Positions 17,490 to 26,807 of a stretch of 64,000 nucleotides of DNA are shown piece by piece. Origin of the DNA: Pseudomonas azerbaijanoccidentalis (GTDB lineage Bacteria; Pseudomonadota; Gammaproteobacteria; Pseudomonadales; Pseudomonadaceae); NCBI RefSeq assembly GCF_019145495.1, contig NZ_JAHSTU010000008.1, forward strand, positions 278,718 to 342,717. Reading direction: 5' to 3'. The notes beneath the pieces were generated by a model that saw only the letters and a list, made by a program, of their open reading frames with translations, was not told the DNA's origin and made no database searches. The position numbers and the translations under genes are program-made. Position 1 is the stretch's first letter, and each line of letters begins with the position of its first letter.

Positions 17490-18680
17490 TTAGAAAGAGT
17501 CACCCGGAACGCGAACGAAGCCTTCCATCAACACCCGCGCACTGCGGCTCATGATGGCTTTGTTCACGGTCCATTCACCGTTGACCTGACTGGCTTCGGC
17601 GCCGACGCGCAAGGTGCCGGACGGATGCCCGAAGCGCACCGCGTTGCGTTCGGTACCACCAGCGGCGAGGTTAACCAGCGTGCCGGTGATCGCCGCCGCC
17701 GTGCCGATGGCGACGGCCGCCGTGCCCATCATCGCGTGGTGCAGCTTGCCCATCGACAGTGCACGTACCAGCAGGTCGACATCGCCTGCCGCAATGGCTT
17801 TGCCGCTGGACGAAACGTAATCCGCCGGTTTGGCCACGAAGGCCACTTTCGGCGTGTGCTGGCGCTTGGCGGCTTCGTCGACGTTGGAAATCAGGCCCAT
17901 GCGCAGCGCGCCATAAGCTCGGATGGTTTCGAACATCAGCAGCGCTTTCGGATCGCCGTTGATCGCGCCTTGCAGCTCGGTGCCCTTGTAGCCGATGTCT
18001 TCGGCGTTGACGAAAATCGTCGGGATGCCGGCGTTGATCAGGGTCGCCTTGAAGGTGCCGACGCCGGGTACTTCGAGGTCATCGACGAGGTTGCCGGTGG
18101 GGAACATCGAACCGCCACCGCCCTCTTCGTCCGCTGCCGGATCGAGGAATTCAACTTGTACTTCGGCGGCCGGAAAGGTCACGCCGTCGAGTTCAAAATC
18201 GCCGGTTTCCTGCACCTCACCGTTGGTGATCGGCACGTGGGCGATGATGGTCTTGCCGATGTTGGCCTGCCATACGCGAACCACGGCGACGCCGTTGTGC
18301 GGGATGCGGCTGGCGTCGACCAGGCCGTTGCTGACCGCGAACGAGCCGACTGCCGCGGTCAGGTTGCCGCAGTTGCCGCTCCAGTCCACGAAAGGCTTGT
18401 CGATAGAGACCTGGCCGAACAGGTAATCAACGTCGTGATCAGCCTTGGTGCTTTTCGACAGGATCACGGTTTTACTGGTGCTGGACGTCGCGCCACCCAT
18501 GCCGTCGATTTGCTTGTCGTACGGGTCGGGGCTACCGATCACGCGCAACAGCAATGCATCGCGGGCCGAGCCTGGAACCTGGGCCGCTTCAGGCAAATCC
18601 TTGAGGCTGAAAAATACGCCTTTGCTGGTGCCGCCGCGCATGTAAGTTGCTGGAATCTTGATCTGAGCTGCGTGAGCCAT
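17490..18680 (-). CDS. prpF: 2-methylaconitate cis-trans isomerase PrpF
   Basis: The 396-residue PrpF-family protein opens with IPATYMRGGTSKGVFF, whose cysteine-less GGTSKG motif is typical, and carries DWSGNCGNLTAAVG, with the conserved catalytic-region cysteine, near residue 105. It isomerises the trans-2-methylaconitate made by AcnD so that aconitase can hydrate it. TAGGAG precedes the ATG. It follows acnD as in other acnD-prpF operons. Confidence 0.96.
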   Translation of the reverse strand: MAHAAQIKIPATYMRGGTSKGVFFSLKDLPEAAQVPGSARDALLLRVIGSPDPYDKQIDGMGGATSSTSKTVILSKSTKADHDVDYLFGQVSIDKPFVDWSGNCGNLTAAVGSFAVSNGLVDASRIPHNGVAVVRVWQANIGKTIIAHVPITNGEVQETGDFELDGVTFPAAEVQVEFLDPAADEEGGGGSMFPTGNLVDDLEVPGVGTFKATLINAGIPTIFVNAEDIGYKGTELQGAINGDPKALLMFETIRAYGALRMGLISNVDEAAKRQHTPKVAFVAKPADYVSSSGKAIAAGDVDLLVRALSMGKLHHAMMGTAAVAIGTAAAITGTLVNLAAGGTERNAVRFGHPSGTLRVGAEASQVNGEWTVNKAIMSRSARVLMEGFVRVPGDSF

Positions 18681-18708
18681 GTGCGCTTACTCCTAACCTT
18701 GAAAACAG

Positions 18709-18731
18709 ACACGGGACTTAAAGTCCCGTGT
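18709..18731 (-). terminator. Hairpin between acnD and prpF (possible attenuator)
   Basis: The inverted repeat ACACGGGACTT / AAGTCCCGTGT lies in the 64-base acnD-prpF gap. Only a broken T run follows on the minus strand, so it may attenuate or stabilise rather than fully terminate. Confidence 0.6.
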
Positions 18732-18744
18732 TTGCACAGCTGTA

Positions 18745-21339
18745 TTAAACGGCAACCGCCGACTCTTCGAGGAAGTCCTGGGCGAAGCGTTGCAACACGC
18801 CGCCGGCCTCGTAGATCGACACTTCTTCAGCGGTGTCGAGGCGGCAAGTCACCGGCACATCGACGCGCTCACCGTTCTTGCGATGGATCACCAGCGTCAG
18901 CTCGGCACGCGGAGTGCGCTCGCCGATGACGTCGTAGGTTTCGCTGCCATCGATCGCCAGAGTGTGACGGTTAGTGCCTGGTTTGAACTCCAGCGGCAAC
19001 ACGCCCATGCCCACCAGGTTGGTGCGGTGAATGCGCTCGAAACCTTCGGCGGCAATCGCTTCGACACCGGCCAGACGCACGCCTTTTGCGGCCCAGTCGC
19101 GGGACGAACCCTGACCGTAGTCGGCACCGGCGATGATGATCAGCGGCTGCTTGCGGTCCATGTAGGTTTCGATGGCTTCCCACATGCGCATCACTTTGCC
19201 TTCCGGCTCGACACGGGCCAGCGAACCCTGCTTGACCTTGCCGTTTTCCTGGACCATTTCGTTGAACAGTTTCGGGTTAGCGAAGGTCGCGCGCTGCGCG
19301 GTCAGGTGGTCACCACGATGCGTCGCGTAAGAGTTGAAGTCCTCTTCCGGCAAACCCATTTTCGCCAGGTATTCGCCAGCGGCGCTGTCGAGCATGATCG
19401 CGTTGGATGGCGACAAGTGATCGGTGGTGATGTTGTCCGGCAGCACCGCCAGCGGGCGCATGCCCTTGAGCGGACGCGCGCCGGCCAGTGCGCCTTCCCA
19501 GTACGGCGGACGGCGGATGTAGGTGCTCATTTCACGCCAGTCGTACAGCGGCGTGACTTTCGGGCCGGTGTCTTCGTGGATGGCGAACATCGGGATGTAC
19601 ACCTGACGGAACTGCTCAGGTTTCACCGAGGCTTTCACCACGGCGTCAATTTCTTCGTCGCTCGGCCAGATATCTTTCAGGCGAATTTCCTTGCCGTCGA
19701 CCACGCCCAGCACGTCTTTTTCGATGTCGAATCGGATGGTGCCGGCGATGGCGTAAGCGACCACCAGAGGCGGCGACGCGAGGAACGCTTGCTTGGCGTA
19801 CGGGTGAATCCGGCCGTCGAAGTTACGGTTGCCGGACAGTACCGCAGTGGCGTACAGGTCGCGATCGATGATCTCTTGCTGGATCACCGGGTCCAGTGCC
19901 CCGGACATGCCGTTGCAGGTGGTGCAGGCGAAGGCCACGACGCCGAAACCAAGCTGATCCAGTTCTTTGGTCAGGCCGGCTTCGTCGAGATACAGCGCGA
20001 CGGTTTTCGAACCCGGCGCCAGGGACGATTTGACCCATGGCTTGCGTGTCAGGCCGAGCTTGTTGGCGTTGCGCGCCAGCAGGCCGGCGGCGATCACGTT
20101 GCGCGGGTTGCTGGTGTTGGTGCAGCTGGTGATGGCGGCAATGATTACCGCGCCGTCCGGCATTTGGCCCGGCACATCGTCCCACTGGCCAGAGATGCCT
20201 TTGGCGGCCAGATCCGACACCGCGACACGGGCGTGCGGGTTGCTCGGGCCGGCCATGTTGCGCACCACCGAGGACAAGTCGAAGGTCAGGCCGCGCTCGT
20301 ATTGCGCGCCCTTCAGGCTGTCGGCCCACAGGCCTGTGGCCTTGGCGTAGTTCTCGACCAGTTGCACTTGCTCGTCTTCACGGCCGGTCAGCTTGAGGTA
20401 GTCGATGGTCTGCTGATCGATGTAGAACATCGCCGCGGTGGCGCCATATTCCGGGGCCATGTTGGAGATGGTCGCGCGGTCGCCGAGGGTCAGCGCCGAT
20501 GCGCCTTCGCCGAAAAATTCCAGCCATGCGCCAACCACTTTTTGCTTGCGCAGGAACTCGGTCAGCGCCAGCACCATGTCGGTGGCGGTGATGCCCGGTT
20601 GCAGCTTGCCGGTCAGCTCGACGCCAACGCTCTCTGGCAGGCGCATCCACGAGGCACGACCGAGCATTACGCTCTCGGCTTCAAGACCACCGACACCGAT
20701 GGCGATCACGCCCAGCGCATCGACGTGCGGGGTGTGGCTGTCGGTGCCGACGCAGGTATCCGGGAAAGCCACGCCGTCACGCACCTGGATCACCGGAGAC
20801 ATTTTCTCCAGGTTGATCTGGTGCATGATGCCGTTGCCCGGCGGAATCACGTCGACGTTCTTGAACGCCTTCTTGGTCCAGTTGATGAAGTGGAAACGGT
20901 CTTCGTTACGACGGTCTTCAATGGCGCGGTTCTTCTCGAACGCTTCCGGATCGAAGCCACCGCGCTCGACGGCCAGGGAGTGGTCGACGATCAGTTGCGT
21001 CGGCACCACCGGATTCACTTGCGCCGGGTCACCGCCTTGCAGGGCGATGGCATCACGCAGGCCAGCGAGGTCGACCAGTGCGGTCTGGCCGAGGATGTCG
21101 TGGCACACCACGCGGGCCGGGAACCACGGGAAATCGAGGTCGCGTTTGCGCTCGATGAATTGCTTCAGGGATTCGGTGAGCGTGGCCGGGTCGCAGCGAC
21201 GCACAAGGTTTTCCGCCAGTACGCGAGAGGTGTACGGCAGGGTGTCGTAGGCGCCAGGCTCAATGGCCTCGACTGCCGCACGGACGTCGAAGTAATCCAG
21301 TTGGCTGCCGGGCAGCGATTTGCGGAATTCAGTGTTCAT
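18745..21339 (-). CDS. acnD: Fe/S-dependent 2-methylisocitrate dehydratase AcnD
   Basis: The 864-residue aconitase-superfamily protein converts 2-methylcitrate to trans-2-methylaconitate. Three iron-sulfur cysteines are expected: ITSCTNTSNPRNV (near residue 403) supplies one and ACTTCNGMSG (near 470) the other two. The C-terminal swivel domain includes GADYGQGSSRDWAAKG. The start ATG at 21339 has only a weak ribosome site. The adjoining prpF and the prp context separate it from housekeeping aconitases. Confidence 0.95.
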   Translation of the reverse strand: MNTEFRKSLPGSQLDYFDVRAAVEAIEPGAYDTLPYTSRVLAENLVRRCDPATLTESLKQFIERKRDLDFPWFPARVVCHDILGQTALVDLAGLRDAIALQGGDPAQVNPVVPTQLIVDHSLAVERGGFDPEAFEKNRAIEDRRNEDRFHFINWTKKAFKNVDVIPPGNGIMHQINLEKMSPVIQVRDGVAFPDTCVGTDSHTPHVDALGVIAIGVGGLEAESVMLGRASWMRLPESVGVELTGKLQPGITATDMVLALTEFLRKQKVVGAWLEFFGEGASALTLGDRATISNMAPEYGATAAMFYIDQQTIDYLKLTGREDEQVQLVENYAKATGLWADSLKGAQYERGLTFDLSSVVRNMAGPSNPHARVAVSDLAAKGISGQWDDVPGQMPDGAVIIAAITSCTNTSNPRNVIAAGLLARNANKLGLTRKPWVKSSLAPGSKTVALYLDEAGLTKELDQLGFGVVAFACTTCNGMSGALDPVIQQEIIDRDLYATAVLSGNRNFDGRIHPYAKQAFLASPPLVVAYAIAGTIRFDIEKDVLGVVDGKEIRLKDIWPSDEEIDAVVKASVKPEQFRQVYIPMFAIHEDTGPKVTPLYDWREMSTYIRRPPYWEGALAGARPLKGMRPLAVLPDNITTDHLSPSNAIMLDSAAGEYLAKMGLPEEDFNSYATHRGDHLTAQRATFANPKLFNEMVQENGKVKQGSLARVEPEGKVMRMWEAIETYMDRKQPLIIIAGADYGQGSSRDWAAKGVRLAGVEAIAAEGFERIHRTNLVGMGVLPLEFKPGTNRHTLAIDGSETYDVIGERTPRAELTLVIHRKNGERVDVPVTCRLDTAEEVSIYEAGGVLQRFAQDFLEESAVAV

Positions 21340-21409
21340 CGGTCAGGACTCGGGTCACGGTAGTTTCAAAAGGTGGGCCTGGCACAGTTCCTGAGCTGAC
21401 TTCGATCGC

Positions 21410-21492
21410 CTGTAGGAGCTGCCGCAGGCTGCGATCTTTTGATCTTCAAAAAGCAATATCAAAAGATCGCAGCCTGCGGCAGCTCCTACAGG
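21410..21492. repeat. REPIN, family A, between prpC and acnD
   Basis: Two near-identical inverted REP arms lie in the 195-base gap between prpC and acnD, inside the operon. Confidence 0.93.
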
Positions 21493-21534
21493 GTCACCGG
21501 TTCATTCAGTGAGCTGTGCAGGCATTCCCACCAT

Positions 21535-22662
21535 TCAGCGTTGTTCGATTGGCACGAACTTGCGCTGTTCGACGCCGGTGTATTCGGCGCTTGGACGGAT
21601 GATGCGGTTGTTGGCGCGTTGTTCGTACACGTGGGCGGCCCAGCCGGTCAGGCGCGAGCAGACGAAAATCGGTGTGAACAACTTGGTCGGAATGCCCATG
21701 AAGTGGTACGCCGAGGCATGGTAGAAGTCGGCGTTCGGGAACAGTTTCTTCTGCTCCCACATGGTCTTGTCGATGGCTTCGGAAACCGGGAACAACACCG
21801 TGTCGCCCACTTCGTCAGCGAGTTTTTTCGACCAGCCCTTGATCACTTCATTGCGAGGATCGTTGTCCTTATAGATCGCGTGGCCGAAGCCCATGATCTT
21901 GTCCTTGCGCTCCAGCATGCCCAAGGTGCCTTTGATCGCGTCTTCCGGCGACGAGAAGCGCTCGATCATTTCCATCGCCGCTTCGTTGGCGCCGCCGTGC
22001 AACGGGCCGCGCAGCGAACCGATGGCCGCGGTGATGCAGGAATACAGATCGGACAGGGTCGAGGCGCAAACGCGGGCGGTGAAAGTCGATGCGTTGAACT
22101 CGTGCTCTGCGTACAGAATCAGCGAAACGTTCATCACTTTGACGTGCAACTCGCTCGGCTTCTTGCCGTGCAGCAGGTGCAGAAAGTGGCCGCCGATGGA
22201 CTGCTCGTCGCTCACGCAATCGATGCGCTTGCCTTCATGACTGAAGCGATACCAGTAGGTCATGATCGCCGGGAATGCAGCCAGCAGACGGTCGGTCTTG
22301 TCGTGCTGCTCGGAGAAGTTGTTCTCCGGCTCAAGGTTGCCCAGGAACGAGCAGCCGGTGCGCATCACGTCCATCGGGTGGGCGTCGGCGGGGATGCGTT
22401 CCAGCACTTCTTTCAGCGCCTGCGGCAGGTCACGCAGCTTGCTCAGCTTGGTGATATAGGCATTGAGTTGCGCTTTGCTCGGCAGTTCACCGTACAGCAG
22501 CAAGTAAGCGACTTCTTCGAACTGTGCGTCAGCCGCCAGTTCACGAACGTCATAACCACGATAAGTCAGACCGGCACCCGACTGGCCCACGGTGGACAGT
22601 GCGGTTTGCCCGGCGACCTGGCCACGGAGCCCGGCGCCACTGAGTACTTTTGCTTCGGCCAT
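21535..22662 (-). CDS. prpC: 2-methylcitrate synthase PrpC
   Basis: The 375-residue citrate-synthase-family enzyme condenses propionyl-CoA with oxaloacetate. Landmarks are SGAGLRGQVAGQTALSTVG at the N-terminus, HPMDVMRTGCSFLG near residue 105, GPLHGGANEAAMEMI near 220, and MGFGHAIYK with the catalytic-region histidine near 270. ATG at 22662 follows GGAGG; an in-frame TTG four codons upstream is inside that site. Confidence 0.97.
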   Translation of the reverse strand: MAEAKVLSGAGLRGQVAGQTALSTVGQSGAGLTYRGYDVRELAADAQFEEVAYLLLYGELPSKAQLNAYITKLSKLRDLPQALKEVLERIPADAHPMDVMRTGCSFLGNLEPENNFSEQHDKTDRLLAAFPAIMTYWYRFSHEGKRIDCVSDEQSIGGHFLHLLHGKKPSELHVKVMNVSLILYAEHEFNASTFTARVCASTLSDLYSCITAAIGSLRGPLHGGANEAAMEMIERFSSPEDAIKGTLGMLERKDKIMGFGHAIYKDNDPRNEVIKGWSKKLADEVGDTVLFPVSEAIDKTMWEQKKLFPNADFYHASAYHFMGIPTKLFTPIFVCSRLTGWAAHVYEQRANNRIIRPSAEYTGVEQRKFVPIEQR

Positions 22663-22736
22663 TTCTGCCTCCAATTTTCTTGAATTTGTTAGGGAATCGG
22701 CAAATTGTGCTTCATCAGGTTATTCGGGTGGTTCTC

Positions 22737-22820
22737 GAAAGATCGCAGCCTCGTTGCACTCGACAGCTCCTACAGGGGAGCGCGATTCATGCAGGAGCTG
22801 CCGAAGGCTGCGATCTTTTG
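22737..22820. repeat. REPIN, family A (degenerate left arm), between prpB and prpC
   Basis: The right arm (about 22790-22820) is canonical. The left arm matches GATCGCAGCC...CAGCTCCTACAGG but contains a diverged middle (CGTTGCACTCGA). Confidence 0.85.
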
Positions 22821-22824
22821 ACCT

Positions 22825-23715
22825 TCATTTTTTAGCGGCAAACAACGCATCGAGCTTCTGCTCGAAGGTGTGATAGTCGATGCGATCGTAAAGCTCCATG
22901 CGAGTCTGCATGGTGTCGATGACGTTCTGTTGCGTGCCGTCGCGGCGGATCGCGGTGTAGACGTTTTCCGCGGCCTTGTTCATGGCACGGAAGGCCGACA
23001 GCGGGTACAGCACCAGCGACACGTCGGCCGCAGCCAGTTGCTCGGTGGTGTACAGCGGCGTCGCGCCGAATTCGGTGATGTTGGCCAGGATCGGCGCTTT
23101 CACGCGGTTGGCGAACAGCTTGTACATGTCCAGTTCGGTAATGGCTTCCGGGAACACCATGTCGGCACCGGCCTCGATGCACGCAGCGGCGCGATCCAGG
23201 GCAGACTCCAGACCTTCGACCGCCAGGGCGTCGGTACGGGCCATGATCACGAAGCTGTCATCGGTACGCGCATCAACGGCAGCCTTGATGCGGTCGACCA
23301 TTTCCTGCTGGGACACGATTTCTTTGTTAGGACGGTGACCGCAGCGCTTGGCGCCAACCTGGTCTTCGATGTGAATCGCGGCCGCGCCGAACTTGATCAT
23401 CGACTTGACGGTGCGAGCAACGTTGAACGCCGAAGAACCGAAACCGGTGTCGACATCGACCAGCAAAGGCAAATCGCAGACATCGGTAATGCGACGCACG
23501 TCGGTCAGCACGTCATCCAGGCCGGTGATGCCCAGGTCCGGCACGCCGAGAGAGCCCGCGGCCACCCCGCCACCCGACAGGTAGATCGCCTTGAAACCGG
23601 CGCGTTTGGCCAGCAGCGCGTGGTTGGCGTTGATCGCGCCGACCACTTGCAATGGATGCTCGCTGGCGACCGCATCGCGGAAACGCTGGCCTGGAGTGCT
23701 CTTGTTGAAACTCAT
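22825..23715 (-). CDS. prpB: 2-methylisocitrate lyase PrpB
   Basis: The 296-residue PEP-mutase/isocitrate-lyase-family enzyme splits 2-methylisocitrate into pyruvate and succinate. Characteristic parts are YLSGGGVAAGSLGVPDLG near residue 45, LLVDVDTGFG near 85, and active-site loop KRCGH near 125. Its ATG overlaps the prpR stop in ATGA, so the two are translationally coupled. Confidence 0.97.
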   Translation of the reverse strand: MSFNKSTPGQRFRDAVASEHPLQVVGAINANHALLAKRAGFKAIYLSGGGVAAGSLGVPDLGITGLDDVLTDVRRITDVCDLPLLVDVDTGFGSSAFNVARTVKSMIKFGAAAIHIEDQVGAKRCGHRPNKEIVSQQEMVDRIKAAVDARTDDSFVIMARTDALAVEGLESALDRAAACIEAGADMVFPEAITELDMYKLFANRVKAPILANITEFGATPLYTTEQLAAADVSLVLYPLSAFRAMNKAAENVYTAIRRDGTQQNVIDTMQTRMELYDRIDYHTFEQKLDALFAAKK

Positions 23716-24431
23716 GACTCACCTCGTTTGGCTGTCGGGTTGGCGCCGTCCTGGTAATGACGGGCGATGTTGCGTTTGGAGGCGCCGATGTGACGGCGCA
23801 TCAACAACTCGGCCAGTTCACCGTCACGGTCGGCGATGGCATCGAGAATTCGGTGGTGCTCGGCAAACGCCTGATGCGGGCGATTAGGCGTGGTGGAAAA
23901 CTGGATGCGGTACATGCGCACCAGTTGATAGAGCTCGCCGCAGAGCATCTGGGTCAGCGTGCGGTTGCCGCTGCCCTGGATGATTCGGTAATGGAAGTCG
24001 AAATCGCCTTCCTGCTGGTAATAGCCACGGCCAGCCTGAAACGCCTCGTCGCGTTCATGGGTTTCCAGCACCCGACGCAGTTCGTCAATTTCTTCGACGC
24101 TCATGCGCTCGGCCGCCAGACGGCAGGCCATGCCTTCCAGGGATTCGCGAATTTCGTAGAGCTCGACCAGCTCCGCGTGATTGAGCGAAACCACCCGTGC
24201 GCCGACGTGCGGTACGCGCACCAGCAGGCGCTGGCCTTCCAGACGGTGGATGGCCTCACGCAGCGGGCCGCGGCTGATGCCGTAGGTGCGGGCCAGCTCC
24301 GGTTCGGAGATTTTGCTGCCCGGCGCGATATCGCCCTTGACGATGGCCGCCTGAATGCGGCGGAAGACGTTCTCGGAAAGCGTCTCCGAATCGTCTTGCG
24401 TAGAAACCGGGGGATCGAGTTGATCCAGCAT
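23712..24431 (-). CDS. prpR: GntR-family (FCD/FadR-type) regulator of the prp operon
   Basis: The 239-residue regulator has an N-terminal winged helix (about 17-85; SENVFRRIQAAIVKGDIAPGSKISEPELARTYGISRGPLREAIHRL) and a helical FCD ligand domain, so it is unlike the sigma-54 PrpR of enterobacteria. It heads the prp operon and very probably represses it until methylcitrate accumulates. I start at ATG 24431 (AAGGTG upstream). Two copies of an ATTGTCGACAAT-like motif just upstream are candidate autoregulatory sites. Confidence 0.9.
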   Translation of the reverse strand: MLDQLDPPVSTQDDSETLSENVFRRIQAAIVKGDIAPGSKISEPELARTYGISRGPLREAIHRLEGQRLLVRVPHVGARVVSLNHAELVELYEIRESLEGMACRLAAERMSVEEIDELRRVLETHERDEAFQAGRGYYQQEGDFDFHYRIIQGSGNRTLTQMLCGELYQLVRMYRIQFSTTPNRPHQAFAEHHRILDAIADRDGELAELLMRRHIGASKRNIARHYQDGANPTAKRGES

Positions 24432-24443
24432 ATTGTCGACACC
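24432..24443. promoter_or_regulatory. Candidate PrpR operator copy 2
   Basis: ATTGTCGACACC matches the perfect palindrome at 24505-24516 in 10 of 12 bases and abuts the prpR start codon. Confidence 0.5.
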
Positions 24444-24504
24444 TTGAAAGCCAATGCCGCAAAAACTAGCGAATACGCAGGGCATAGTCAAAGGATAAAT
24501 GGAT

Positions 24505-24516
24505 ATTGTCGACAAT
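24505..24516. promoter_or_regulatory. Candidate PrpR operator copy 1
   Basis: The perfect 12-bp palindrome ATTGTCGACAAT lies 74 bases before the prpR start. It fits the TNGTNNNACNA core of FadR-subfamily GntR operators. Binding by PrpR is inference. Confidence 0.6.
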
Positions 24517-24729
24517 CGTCTAATAACCGGCCGCACCATAACAAAGCAACCCTATGGGTTATAGCCACCCGCCAGCGGTGGCGCCAACAAACCACCGTGC
24601 TAGAATGCCGCCCGCATTTGTTGTCACATCTGCACTGCCTGTCATAAAACCCTGATAGGCATACGAAGGAGCTTGCGCAGCAATGCCAGGGTCTTGAATC
24701 GAAGTACGGCCCGCTGCGCACCAGGATTT

Positions 24730-25266
24730 ATGAGACTCAAGCCCTTTCCCACCTTTCTTTATCTTCTTTGCCTGCCGGGGTTTGCAGCGGCGGGGGAAAA
24801 GACCGTTTACGGCCTCAATGAATACGCAGCCCTGGGCGGAATCGACCTGGAAGTGGCCGCGAAACTCGACACCGGGGCGAAAACCGCCTCGCTGAGTGCC
24901 CGCGACATCAAGCGTTTCAAGCGCAATGGCGAGTCCTGGGTACGTTTCTACCTGGCCATCGATGCCGCCCATTCGCACCCGATTGAACGGCCACTGGCCC
25001 GCGTCAGCAAGATCAAGCGCCGGGCCGGCGACTACGATCCCGAAGAGGGCAAGAAGTACACCGCCCGTCCGGTGATCGAGCTGGATATCTGCATGGGCTC
25101 GGCTTTACGCAGTATCGAAGTGAACCTTACGGACCGAAGTGCCTTCCAATACCCGCTCTTGATTGGCTCCGAAGCGCTTAAACGCTTCGATGCGCTGGTC
25201 GATCCCAGTCTTAAATACGCTGCCGGCAAACCCGCCTGCGCTACCGACGCTCATACCGCAGAGTAA
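24730..25266 (+). CDS. Retropepsin-like aspartic protease (ATP-dependent zinc protease family), exported
   Basis: The 178-residue protein has a signal peptide (MRLKPFPTFLYLLCLPGFAAA) and a mature part of the family long named 'ATP-dependent zinc protease'. The motif KLDTGAKTASLSA puts an aspartic-protease-like LDTGA at residues 46-50, suggesting a retropepsin-type active site. No metal or ATP motif is visible. It heads a three-gene operon with a 7TM transglutaminase-like protein and an ATP-grasp ligase. I start at ATG 24730, where the signal sequence begins. Substrate unknown. Confidence 0.85.
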   Translation: MRLKPFPTFLYLLCLPGFAAAGEKTVYGLNEYAALGGIDLEVAAKLDTGAKTASLSARDIKRFKRNGESWVRFYLAIDAAHSHPIERPLARVSKIKRRAGDYDPEEGKKYTARPVIELDICMGSALRSIEVNLTDRSAFQYPLLIGSEALKRFDALVDPSLKYAAGKPACATDAHTAE

Positions 25267-25271
25267 TTCCA

Positions 25272-26807
25272 ATGCGCTCTCTTACCCTTCATCTGAAAAT
25301 GCTGATCGCCATCCTGGTGGTGCTGGGCATTTCAGTTACGGCCTATCAGATCTTCGTGCTCGGCATTCCCGTGACCGAAGACGCCACCGACGACTTGTGG
25401 AACATCGACGCCAAGGTCGAGTTCGTCGCCAGTGCCAAAGACCCGGTCAAGATCCAGATGTTCGTGCCGCCGCTGAGCCGCGACTACGTGAGCCTCAACG
25501 AGAGTTTCATCTCCAATAACTACGGCGTGGCCGTGAACCGGGTCGACGGCAACCGCAAGGTCACCTGGTCGGCACGTCGGGCCAAGGGCAACCAGACGCT
25601 TTATTACCGCCTGGTGCTGACCAAGCGCTACACCGCTGAAAAAGCCAAGATCAAAGGCCCGACCTTCCGCGACAGCATTGCCGTGGAAGGCCCGGAGAAA
25701 CTCGCCGCCGAAGCGCTGCTCGCACCGATCCGCCAGCATTCGGCCGACGTCGAGACCTTCATCAGCGAAGCGATCAAGCGTGTCAACAACAGCAACGACG
25801 ACAACGCCAAGATGCTGCTGGCCGGCGACCCGACGCCGGCGCACAAGGCGAAGATCGTCGAACTGCTGCTGTCTATCGCGCACGTGCCAGTGGAGAAGGT
25901 CCACACCATTCGCCTGGTGGCCGACCAGCCGCAAACACCCGAACTCTGGCTGCGCAGCTTTAACGGCACCGACTGGCTGTACTTCAACCCGGAAACCGGC
26001 GAGCAAGGCCTGCCGACCGACCGCCTGCTGTGGTGGACCGGCGACGAGAACTTGATCACCGTCGACGGCGGTAAGAAAGCCACTGTCACCTTCAGCATGA
26101 ACAACAGCGAAATGAACGCCATTCGCCTGGCCAAGCTGACGGATGAAAACACTGACGCCAATTTCCTCGAATACTCGCTGTACGGCCTGCCGCTGCAAAC
26201 CCAGCAGACGTTCATGATCATGGTGATGATCCCGATCGGCGTGTTGGTGATCCTGATCCTGCGCAACCTGATCGGCATCCAGACACTCGGCACGTTCACG
26301 CCTGTACTGATTGCCCTGGCCTTCCGCGAAACCCAGCTCGGGTTCGGCATCGTGCTGTTTACGATCATCACGGCACTGGGTCTGTCGCTGCGCTCCTACC
26401 TTGAACACCTCAAGCTGCAAATGCTGCCGAGGCTGTCGGTGGTGCTGACGTTCGTGGTGGTGCTGATCGCGGCCATCAGCCTGTTCAGCCACAAACTGGG
26501 CCTGGAACGCGGACTGTCGGTTGCGCTGTTCCCGATGGTGATTCTGACCATGACCATCGAACGCCTGTCGATCACCTGGGAAGAGCGCGGCGGGGGCCAT
26601 GCCATGAAAGTGGCGATCGGCACACTGTTCGCCGCTTCCCTGGCGCACTTGATCATGAGCGTGCCGGAACTGGTGTACTTCGTGTTCACGTTCCCGGCGA
26701 TCCTGTTGATCCTGGTAGGCTTCATGCTGGCGATGGGTCGCTATCGCGGTTACCGCCTGACCGAGCTGGTGCGTTTCAAGGCCTTCCTGAAAAAGGCTGA
26801 CGCTTGA
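25272..26807 (+). CDS. Inactive-transglutaminase / 7TM membrane protein
   Basis: The 511-residue protein has an N-terminal TM helix (MLIAILVVLGISVTAYQIFVLG), a periplasmic transglutaminase-like domain (about 35-300), and a C-terminal block of about seven helices (about 315-495) beginning FMIMVMIPIGVLVILILRNL. The family is described as an inactive transglutaminase fused to 7TM. It begins 5 bases after the protease gene and its stop overlaps the next start by one base. The tight coupling implies the three proteins act together at the envelope. Confidence 0.87.
   Translation: MRSLTLHLKMLIAILVVLGISVTAYQIFVLGIPVTEDATDDLWNIDAKVEFVASAKDPVKIQMFVPPLSRDYVSLNESFISNNYGVAVNRVDGNRKVTWSARRAKGNQTLYYRLVLTKRYTAEKAKIKGPTFRDSIAVEGPEKLAAEALLAPIRQHSADVETFISEAIKRVNNSNDDNAKMLLAGDPTPAHKAKIVELLLSIAHVPVEKVHTIRLVADQPQTPELWLRSFNGTDWLYFNPETGEQGLPTDRLLWWTGDENLITVDGGKKATVTFSMNNSEMNAIRLAKLTDENTDANFLEYSLYGLPLQTQQTFMIMVMIPIGVLVILILRNLIGIQTLGTFTPVLIALAFRETQLGFGIVLFTIITALGLSLRSYLEHLKLQMLPRLSVVLTFVVVLIAAISLFSHKLGLERGLSVALFPMVILTMTIERLSITWEERGGGHAMKVAIGTLFAASLAHLIMSVPELVYFVFTFPAILLILVGFMLAMGRYRGYRLTELVRFKAFLKKADA

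Noticed and set aside
18790..21363. 857-codon plus-strand open frame opposite acnD
   Set aside because: It mirrors acnD and has no recognisable domain, with composition typical of antisense frames.
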